Shown: one piece after another, positions 4,976 to 10,822 of the stretch
How positions within the stretch are numbered: the first letter of the stretch is position 1
Layout: the number at the start of each line of letters is the position of its first letter
From: Anaerolinea sp.
GTDB taxonomy: Bacteria > Chloroflexota > Anaerolineae > Anaerolineales > Villigracilaceae
Direction: 5' to 3'
Assembly: GCA_020720965.1 (NCBI GenBank)
Contig: DYNS01000043.1
Location: forward strand, 1-12,462
DNA length: 12,462 nt
Notes under the pieces: model-generated
Seen by the model: the letters and a program-made list of their open reading frames with translations, nothing else
What the model was told of the DNA's origin: nothing
Database searches by the model: none
Translations under genes and position numbers: made by a program

Positions 4976-7510
4976 ATGAAAAAATACACTCTCTCCCTTC
5001 TCGCCCTTTTCATCATGGCAAGCCTGGCGCTTGCCGCTTGCGGCGGCATCACTCCCTTGCAAACACCCATGCAAGAGACGACTGCCCCCCAACAAGAAAC
5101 CCCCGCCCCTCTCAGCCCCGCAGCGGAGGAAACACCCCATAAAGTATACGGCTCCTTCACTGTGAGCAACGATTTTGTCATCGCCGTTTACGCGGTGGAA
5201 CACGCCGTAATGCTGACAGACCTGCACGCCTTTGTCGTGCGTGATTTGGAATGGGAACTCCCGGTAGAATCTCAGGTTCTCGGCTTTATGCAGGTAGAAC
5301 TGGGGGAAGAACCAGGCGGCTCTTACGAGCTTTCTTTGCCCGCCCAGCCCCTGGGAACCATGAATGATGTGGATAACAACGGCAAAGAAAACCAGGGCGT
5401 GCAAATTTTCGCCGTTTCTTATTCACCCAATATTTACGGTGGACCTTTCTCGGATGGAGATGACCGCAGCACCGGGTGGCCCACCTACCTTGCCTCCATC
5501 AAAACCGACCCAGAGAACAATGACGAAGTCATTGGCGGGAAACTCATCCTATGGTCGCCGGATGCCACCCAGCAATTCCCCCATGATTTTGGAGAAGACG
5601 GGCTACTCTTCACCGCCGATGACCCGGTAACGGTTATCCCCGCCGGTTACAGCATTGTAGACCTGGATACCATCCCCTTTACCATTGCCCAAACCGCCGA
5701 AGCAGACCTCCCGCTCTACGAACCGCCTGACAGCGCAATTAAAGACTTTTCGGAACTCAGTTACACCGAATCTTTTGACGCGATGTTTGAATTTGTAAGC
5801 GCCAACTACGCCTTCAACAACTACAAAGAAAAACAACCGGACTGGGAAGCCGTCTACGCCGAATTGAAACCCCAGGTGGAAAAAGCCGAAAAAGAAAAAG
5901 ATTCCCTCGCCTTTGGCAGAATCATCCGCGATTTTACGTGGAAGTTTAAGGATGGGCATGTGGGCGCTGGCGGCGGCGCCACTAGCGAAGCCACCAATGA
6001 AGATTTTGGCATAGCCACCGAAGGCGGTTACGGGTTTGCCATTCGGGAGTTGGACGACGGTCGGGTTTTGGCAAACTACATCACCGAGGCGGGTCCTGCT
6101 CAATTGGCGGGTATGGCGTTGGGCGCAGAAATCACCCAGTTTAACGGGCAGCCCATCCGCGAAGCCATCGGCAAAGTCATCCCTTGGACCTTGCCCCATT
6201 CCATGCCCAGTGACCTGCGCTACCAGCAACAACGCTACCTGCTGCGAGCGCCCCTGGGAACCCCTGCGGAAGTGACCTTTGCCAACCCTGGCGAAGAGGC
6301 TCAGACTGTCACTTTGGAAGCGGTGGATGAACGGGCCTCTTTCAACCGCGCTTCCCGTTACTTCAATGTGAACACCGACTACCTGCAACCGGTAGATTTT
6401 TCCATCCTGCAAGAGGGAAATGCGGAAATTGGTTACATTCGGATTAATGCCAACTATGATGACCTTAACCTGTTGCTGCGCTTGTTTGAACGCGCCCTGC
6501 AACAGTTTGAAGCAAGGGAAGTTGCTGGTGTCATTATTGATATGCGCTACAACTCCGGCGGCGCGCCGTTAGGTTTGGCAGGCTTCCTAACCGACCAAAC
6601 CATCCCCACCGGGCAAGACGAATATTACAGCGAAGCAAGCGGTAAATTTGAGGCAGAAGGCTTGCCGGGAGAAATTATTGCCAACCAGAACCAATACAAA
6701 TTTGACAAACTGGCGCTCCTGGTTGCTCCTACCTGCGCCAGCGCCTGCGAATATGACTCCTATGGCTTTAGCCAGGTTCCGGGCATGACCGTCGTCGGGT
6801 TCGAGCCAACCGGCGGCATCTTTGCCGAGGTCTCTCGCGGGCAAATTATGCTGCCAGAAGATATCTCTCTCCAAATTCCCACCGGGCGCACCATCATGCC
6901 AGACGGCAGCCTCTTCCTGGAAGGACAGGGCGTTGTGCCAACCCTGCGCGTTCCAGTGGACGAAAGCACCATCTACCGCGAAGACGATGTAGTGCTAGAT
7001 TTCGGCATCCGCGCCATATTGCAACCTTTGGGAGCGGGCATCACCCCGGCTGCACCTCCGCAAGTGGGCGACGCTTCCGCTGTAGGTAAAGCCCTCAATG
7101 GCGGCACCAAACAACTGGAAGAAAAAGCCCGCGAAGAATATAGCAGCGAAGAACTCGCCCAAACCGACACAACCTTCCCCTACACCATCGCCCTCAGCAA
7201 AAGCGAAAACTTGCTTTGGGCTTGGGGTTGGTGCGCCGCCGATGAAGACACCCTAAAACAAAACCTGGAAAAAACCGAACTGGTCTTCACCCTGGCAGGT
7301 GAAACCGTCCCCTTGGAGCAATTCCAGCGCTTTGACTACGAAAACGGCGGCATGGCATGTGCGGCATACATCACCGTCCTGAGCGACTGGCAAGGAGGGG
7401 AAAACCACCTCAGCACAGCCATCACCTTTACCGAAAGCATTAACGACGGTACTGCCGATTACCCCCCCGGCACACAAATATTTGACTACACAGTCTTTGT
7501 AAAACCATAA
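4976..7510 (+). CDS. Lipoprotein S41-family peptidase with PDZ domain
   Basis: An 844-residue exported lipoprotein. The signal peptide ends in the lipobox LALAAC with lipidation Cys22, followed by a Thr/Pro/Gln-rich linker to about residue 50. Residues about 55-250 form a beta-rich domain with a DxDxN loop (D131, D133, N135) that could bind calcium. A helical segment follows (about 265-325), then DGH with H328. A PDZ domain is at about 350-405 (YGFAIRELDDGRVLANY, then a GPAQLAGMALGAEI carrier region). The S41 core is at about 486-660: GVIIDMRYNSGG at about 519-530, nucleophile Ser589 in CASACE, and GQGVVP near 650-655. Residues about 690-844 are an extra C-terminal domain. The Lys of classical C-terminal processing peptidases is missing, so a Ser-His tricorn-like site is more likely. 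The start lies 3 nt after the V4R-2 stop, with a weak AGGA. It is the last gene before a terminator. Confidence 0.9.
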   Translation: MKKYTLSLLALFIMASLALAACGGITPLQTPMQETTAPQQETPAPLSPAAEETPHKVYGSFTVSNDFVIAVYAVEHAVMLTDLHAFVVRDLEWELPVESQVLGFMQVELGEEPGGSYELSLPAQPLGTMNDVDNNGKENQGVQIFAVSYSPNIYGGPFSDGDDRSTGWPTYLASIKTDPENNDEVIGGKLILWSPDATQQFPHDFGEDGLLFTADDPVTVIPAGYSIVDLDTIPFTIAQTAEADLPLYEPPDSAIKDFSELSYTESFDAMFEFVSANYAFNNYKEKQPDWEAVYAELKPQVEKAEKEKDSLAFGRIIRDFTWKFKDGHVGAGGGATSEATNEDFGIATEGGYGFAIRELDDGRVLANYITEAGPAQLAGMALGAEITQFNGQPIREAIGKVIPWTLPHSMPSDLRYQQQRYLLRAPLGTPAEVTFANPGEEAQTVTLEAVDERASFNRASRYFNVNTDYLQPVDFSILQEGNAEIGYIRINANYDDLNLLLRLFERALQQFEAREVAGVIIDMRYNSGGAPLGLAGFLTDQTIPTGQDEYYSEASGKFEAEGLPGEIIANQNQYKFDKLALLVAPTCASACEYDSYGFSQVPGMTVVGFEPTGGIFAEVSRGQIMLPEDISLQIPTGRTIMPDGSLFLEGQGVVPTLRVPVDESTIYREDDVVLDFGIRAILQPLGAGITPAAPPQVGDASAVGKALNGGTKQLEEKAREEYSSEELAQTDTTFPYTIALSKSENLLWAWGWCAADEDTLKQNLEKTELVFTLAGETVPLEQFQRFDYENGGMACAAYITVLSDWQGGENHLSTAITFTESINDGTADYPPGTQIFDYTVFVKP

Positions 7511-7511
7511 A
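7482..7511 (+). promoter_or_regulatory. Weak candidate promoter for the MFS gene
   Basis: TTGACT (7482-7487, 5 of 6 consensus) is followed after 18 bp by CATAAA (7506-7511, 4 of 6). Transcription would start close to 7518, directly before the 7519-7539 hairpin. The boxes lie inside the last codons of the peptidase gene, so coincidence is quite possible. Confidence 0.25.
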
Positions 7512-7518
7512 CACCAAC

Positions 7519-7547
7519 AGGGGCGCGGATAGCGCCCCTGCTCTTTT
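7519..7547 (+). terminator. Rho-independent terminator after the S41 lipoprotein gene
   Basis: A perfect 8-bp GC-rich stem AGGGGCGC/GCGCCCCT (7519-7526 and 7532-7539) with a 5-nt loop GGATA is followed by a short T-rich stretch (CTCTTTT). It starts 8 nt after the stop codon at 7508-7510 and would end the XRE-to-peptidase operon. It ends just before the MFS start codon at 7552, so it could also act in the MFS 5' leader. Confidence 0.8.
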
Positions 7548-7551
7548 CCCC

Positions 7552-8703
7552 ATGCCGCCCCTCACCTTCATTTTCTTCACCGTCCTCATAGACATGCTCG
7601 GCTACGGCATGATTTTGCCCCTGCTGCCCTTTTACGTGCAAGAACAACAAGGCGGGGCGGCAATAGTCGGCGGGTTAAGCGCCTTTTACGCCGCCCTGCA
7701 ACTCCTCAGCGGACCTACCCTGGGGGCACTCTCCGACCGCTACGGGCGAAAACCCGTTTTGTTGCTGTGCCTGCTCGGCACAGGCGTTGCCTACACGCTA
7801 TTCGGGCTCGCAAACTCCCTTCCCTGGCTCTTCCTCGCCACCCTGTTGGATGGCTTAACCGGCAACAACCTCAGCACCGCTTACGCCTATGTCGCAGACA
7901 TCACCACCCCGCAAGAGCGTTCACGCGGCATGGGGATTGTGGGCGCGGGTTTTGGGGTGGGATTGATGGTGGGTCCTGCCTTAGGCGGGGTTCTCACCCC
8001 TTACGGGTTACACGCCCCGGCATTCGCCGCCGCCGCCCTCGCCTTGCTCAACACCCTGTACGGATTCTTCTTCCTGCCGGAATCACTGCCGCCGGAACGC
8101 CGCACCCAACACCGCGCCTCTTACAGCGGCTTGGGGCAACTTGGTCAACTGCTGCGCCTGCCCGCCCTGCGCCACGACCTGCTGATAATCTTCCTGCTCA
8201 ACCTGGCATTCTCCGGCTTGCAAACGAACTTCCCCCTCTTTAGCGCCGCCCGCTTTGGCTGGGATGCCCGCGCCAACGGGCTTTTCTTTGGCTTTTTGGG
8301 GGTCATTGGCGTGCTTACCCAGGGAGTTTTGTACCTGCGCCTGCAACCCCGCTTTGGCGAGAAAAAACTACTCTCCTTTGGCTTGCTCTTTCTCAGCCTG
8401 GGGCTGATGGGCATGAGCCTTGCCCCCCAGGGCTGGATGCTCCTGCCGGTTGTGGGGATGGCTGTCTTTGCCAGCAGTCTGGCAACCCCGTCCATCTCCG
8501 GCTTGGTTTCTCTTCATGCCCCACAAAATGCCCAAGGAGCGCTGATGGGCGGTCAACAGATTTTGTTTAGCCTGGCGGCAATTTTCGGTCCCCTGCTTGC
8601 TGGGTTAAGTTTTGAGCATCTCTCTCCGGTTGCGCCGTATGCGCTGGGGAGCCTGCTCACCTTGCTGGCATGGGGCGCGGCAAAACGGGGCAGCCAGGGC
8701 TAA
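7552..8703 (+). CDS. MFS transporter, DHA1/TetA-like
   Basis: A 383-residue polytopic membrane protein, short for a 12-helix major facilitator, with a hydrophobic segment pattern consistent with 12 spans. Helix 1 carries the DHA1 pattern IDMLGYGMILPLLP (13-26). Motif A is GALSDRYGRKP at 58-68 in the first cytoplasmic loop. The antiporter motif C region GAGFGVGLMVGPALGG is at about 131-146. The arrangement matches proton-coupled drug or metabolite exporters of the TetA type; the substrate cannot be read from sequence. No Shine-Dalgarno sequence precedes the ATG, and the terminator hairpin ends 12 nt before it, so expression may be leaderless, dependent on read-through, or controlled by the hairpin. 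The stop overlaps the stop of the convergent glycosyltransferase gene by four bases (8700-8703). Confidence 0.9.
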   Translation: MPPLTFIFFTVLIDMLGYGMILPLLPFYVQEQQGGAAIVGGLSAFYAALQLLSGPTLGALSDRYGRKPVLLLCLLGTGVAYTLFGLANSLPWLFLATLLDGLTGNNLSTAYAYVADITTPQERSRGMGIVGAGFGVGLMVGPALGGVLTPYGLHAPAFAAAALALLNTLYGFFFLPESLPPERRTQHRASYSGLGQLGQLLRLPALRHDLLIIFLLNLAFSGLQTNFPLFSAARFGWDARANGLFFGFLGVIGVLTQGVLYLRLQPRFGEKKLLSFGLLFLSLGLMGMSLAPQGWMLLPVVGMAVFASSLATPSISGLVSLHAPQNAQGALMGGQQILFSLAAIFGPLLAGLSFEHLSPVAPYALGSLLTLLAWGAAKRGSQG

Positions 8704-9944
8704 ACGAGGCAGGTAAATTCCTGGGCAGCGCGCTCCACCCCGTCTTCTCCTGCCAAAACCAGGGCGAGTTGGGCAGCTTTTTGCCGGGCGACTGTGTTTT
8801 GTTGCAGCCAGTCAAAACGCTCCGCCAGGGCAGGGGCACTGAGGCGGCGTTGCGGCAAAGGCGAGGGAGAAACCCCCAGCCGCAAGAGTTGTTCCGCCCA
8901 AAAAAACTGGTCCATTGCCAGGGGGCAGAGAAGAGCCGGAACCCCGGCATTTAACCCGGCGGCGGTTGTCCCCGCCCCGCCATGATGCACAACCCCCGCC
9001 ATCTGTGGAAAAAGCCAGCCATGCGGAACCGCCTCCCGCAGCGGATATACGCCTTCCACCCGCCCTGGCAGGTCGGCGCCGGGGGGCAGGGCAAAGACGA
9101 GCCGGGAGGCGGTCTTTTGGGCGGCTTGCAGGGTCTGTTGCACGGTTTCTACGGGAAGCCGTACCCCTGGCGAGCCAAAGCCAACGTATAGGGGCGGTTT
9201 GCCCTTCCGCAAAAAGGATTGCAGAGAGGCGGGGGGTGTAAAGGGCAGAGAAAACTTCCAGTAACCGGTGAACAGGGCACGGGTTGGATAATCTGCCGGG
9301 GGTGGAAAAATGCCAGGGCTAATGCCGTAGAGAATCTTTTGCAGGGCGGCATGAAAGTCAAAATCGACCAGGGCGGGCAAGCCCGCGCCGCGCCGCCATT
9401 GATTGAGTACCCCCCGCCAGGGAAGCCAGGTTGCCAGCGCCGAAAGGCGGTAAGTGAGCGGGTTGAGCACCCCAAAATTGCCGCCCACCGGCAAAAGCGG
9501 GGAGGCAAAGGCGCGGGTTGGGCTTGCTGGTTGCAAAAACGCGCCCCAAAGCGGCAGGCGATGGGCTTGCGCCAGGTGCGCCGCCCACAGGGTGGGCAAG
9601 CCAATCACCAGAGCGGAGGCTTCGCGGCAGAGGGGCGCAGCGGTTTGGAGCATTTGCAGGTAGTGCGGGCGGGCTTGCTGCACAAATCGCAACGAGGCAA
9701 GCAGGCTGCGCCAGGGGTTGCCATCCAACGTGAGGGCGGATTGCCCGCCGGGGCTTTGCAAAAGGGCAGAGGGGTTGCCCTGAAAGGCAGAGAAGGGAAT
9801 CCCCGCCTGTGCCGCGATTGCCCCAAAAGCGGGCGGAGCGCCCACCCGGACGGGGATTCCGCGCCGCTGTAAGCCGCCCGCCAGGGCGAGGATGGGAAGC
9901 ACATCTCCCCTTGTTCCGGCGGTGAGAAAGAGAACGGGGCGCAT
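8700..9944 (-). CDS. GT1-family glycosyltransferase (UGT/sterol glucosyltransferase-like)
   Basis: A 414-residue GT-B fold enzyme predicted to move a sugar from a UDP- or dTDP-sugar to a lipophilic acceptor. The N-terminal acceptor-side domain opens with FLTAGTRGDVLPILALAGGL (6-25), the usual start of sterol, rhamnosyl and antibiotic glycosyltransferases of this family. The C-terminal donor domain has VGFGSPG (254-260), then HHGGAGTTAAG (320-330) and the donor-contact pair D345-Q346 in MDQFFW. I prefer the ATG at 9944-9942, which forms TGATG with the methyltransferase stop; a further ATG at 9986 would add 14 residues that overlap that gene and precede the conserved start. It is the second gene of a two-gene operon, so it probably glycosylates the product of the methyltransferase or the same pathway. 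It could equally serve carotenoid, sterol/hopanoid or other lipid glycosides. Confidence 0.88.
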   Translation of the reverse strand: MRPVLFLTAGTRGDVLPILALAGGLQRRGIPVRVGAPPAFGAIAAQAGIPFSAFQGNPSALLQSPGGQSALTLDGNPWRSLLASLRFVQQARPHYLQMLQTAAPLCREASALVIGLPTLWAAHLAQAHRLPLWGAFLQPASPTRAFASPLLPVGGNFGVLNPLTYRLSALATWLPWRGVLNQWRRGAGLPALVDFDFHAALQKILYGISPGIFPPPADYPTRALFTGYWKFSLPFTPPASLQSFLRKGKPPLYVGFGSPGVRLPVETVQQTLQAAQKTASRLVFALPPGADLPGRVEGVYPLREAVPHGWLFPQMAGVVHHGGAGTTAAGLNAGVPALLCPLAMDQFFWAEQLLRLGVSPSPLPQRRLSAPALAERFDWLQQNTVARQKAAQLALVLAGEDGVERAAQEFTCLV

Positions 9945-10768
9945 CAGGCGGTTTTTTCCCAAACTAGCCAGCGATAGGTGAGACAACCGGCGTGCAGGGC
10001 TTGTTGCAGCGCCATACTACCGAGCATGGACGGCACAAGCGGGTGAACCCGCCAAAGGGGGCGAAACAGAAACAGGAGAAGGCGGGCAAACGGCTCTGGC
10101 AGGGCGCGCAGGCGCAGGTGAGGGGTTTGGTCGCTTTCTTGCAGGAGGGCAAAGCCAAATTCCCCTGCCATCTCCGCCGCTGTGGAAGGGACAAGCAGGT
10201 TGGGGGCGTGCCAGCCTGCCCGGTAGACCGCCAACCAGGGGCTGGAGGCGCCTGGGGTCAGGAAGTCATCCAACACTGCCAACCTGCCGCCGGGGCGCAG
10301 GACGCGGGCGGCTTGGGCAAAGTATTGGCGCGGGTTGGGGGCATGGATGAAGGCTTCGATGGAGTAGGCGAGGTCGAAGTAGCCGGGGGCAAGCGGCAGG
10401 TGAGCAAAGTCGGCTTCCACAAAGTCGGCTTGCAGGGCGGGGAATTTTTGGGCGTTCTGGCGGGCAAGCCGGGCTTGCAAACCGCTGAGAGTGACCCCCA
10501 CCCCCGCCGAGGATGGACTTTGGGAAAGGAGGGAAAAGAGGCTCGCCCCCACGCCGCAGCCTACATCCAGCACGCGGTTGGCGTTTAGGGCAAGAGCCTG
10601 GGCAAGCGCCAGGCGGTTGGAGACCTCCAGCGCGGCGGGCAGGTTGTTTACGCCTTCCACCCACAGGGCACGGTGAATGGTCTGCACCTGGGAGGAAGAG
10701 CCGAACTTTAAGAAAAGGCGGGTATTACGCTCGTAATAATTGCGAACATCCGGGGTTGTGATGGGCAT
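9944..10768 (-). CDS. SAM-dependent class I methyltransferase (tocopherol/sterol methyltransferase-like)
   Basis: A 274-residue cytoplasmic class I methyltransferase. Motif I is VLDVGCGVG at 66-74. The acidic strand-2 region is replaced by GVGVTLSGLQ (89-98), the pattern of small-molecule C- and O-methyltransferases related to tocopherol and sterol enzymes. Motif II is FDLAYSIEAFIH (131-142) and motif III RVLRPGGRLAVLDD (155-168). An N-terminal helical cap with YYERNTRLFLKFG (11-23) and a C-terminal hydrophobic section (about 226-245, LPEPFARLLLFLF) suggest a lipophilic substrate near the membrane. A perfect TATAAT on this strand lies six bases before the ATG, so the mRNA probably starts at the ATG itself. 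It is coupled to the glycosyltransferase by TGATG. The exact methyl acceptor is not recognisable. Confidence 0.88.
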   Translation of the reverse strand: MPITTPDVRNYYERNTRLFLKFGSSSQVQTIHRALWVEGVNNLPAALEVSNRLALAQALALNANRVLDVGCGVGASLFSLLSQSPSSAGVGVTLSGLQARLARQNAQKFPALQADFVEADFAHLPLAPGYFDLAYSIEAFIHAPNPRQYFAQAARVLRPGGRLAVLDDFLTPGASSPWLAVYRAGWHAPNLLVPSTAAEMAGEFGFALLQESDQTPHLRLRALPEPFARLLLFLFRPLWRVHPLVPSMLGSMALQQALHAGCLTYRWLVWEKTA

Positions 10769-10774
10769 AAGCGG

Positions 10775-10780
10775 ATTATA
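10775..10780 (-). promoter_or_regulatory. -10 box (TATAAT) of the methyltransferase-glycosyltransferase operon
   Basis: A perfect TATAAT on the minus strand with six bases (CCGCTT) between it and the ATG at 10768. The standard offset places the transcription start on the A of the ATG, which predicts a leaderless mRNA. No clear -35 hexamer is seen; that region is the G-rich tract at 10791-10811. Confidence 0.6.
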
Positions 10781-10782
10781 CT
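10777..10782 (+). promoter_or_regulatory. Possible -10 box (TATACT) of the beta-propeller lipoprotein gene
   Basis: TATACT matches the -10 consensus at 5 of 6 bases and overlaps the opposite-strand TATAAT. It would give a start near 10789 and a C-rich leader of about 34 nt containing the GAGG at 10812-10815. A TTGTGA at 10756-10761 is a poor -35 at 15-bp spacing. Confidence 0.4.
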
Positions 10783-10790
10783 AAAGCCAA

Positions 10791-10811
10791 CCCAACCCCC
10801 CACCCCACCCC
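10791..10811 (-). other. G-quadruplex motif in the divergent promoter region
   Basis: On the minus strand there are four G-runs of 4, 4, 6 and 3 bases, separated by loops of 1, 1 and 2 bases (all T). This fits the G3+/N1-7 quadruplex rule with very short loops, which favours stability. It sits in the -35 area of the methyltransferase promoter and, as C-runs, in the leader of the divergent lipoprotein mRNA, just before its ribosome binding site. Confidence 0.6.
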
Positions 10812-10822
10812 GAGGCAGTATG

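Noticed and set aside
5603..6502. A 299-codon open frame on the minus strand opposite the S41 peptidase gene
   Set aside because: The plus-strand gene has clear PDZ and S41 motifs. The antisense product shows no motif and is a GC-rich shadow frame.
9219..9872. A 217-codon plus-strand frame opposite the glycosyltransferase gene
   Set aside because: It is antisense to the HHGGAG-containing glycosyltransferase; the product is Arg/Gly-rich without structure or ribosome binding site support.
9945..9986. Extended N-terminus for the glycosyltransferase from an ATG at 9986
   Set aside because: It adds 14 residues ahead of the conserved VLFLTAGTRGDV start and overlaps the methyltransferase by 43 bases. 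The TGATG junction at 9944 is the simpler start.
9992..10588. A 198-codon plus-strand frame opposite the methyltransferase gene
   Set aside because: The minus-strand product has all class I methyltransferase motifs; this frame has none.
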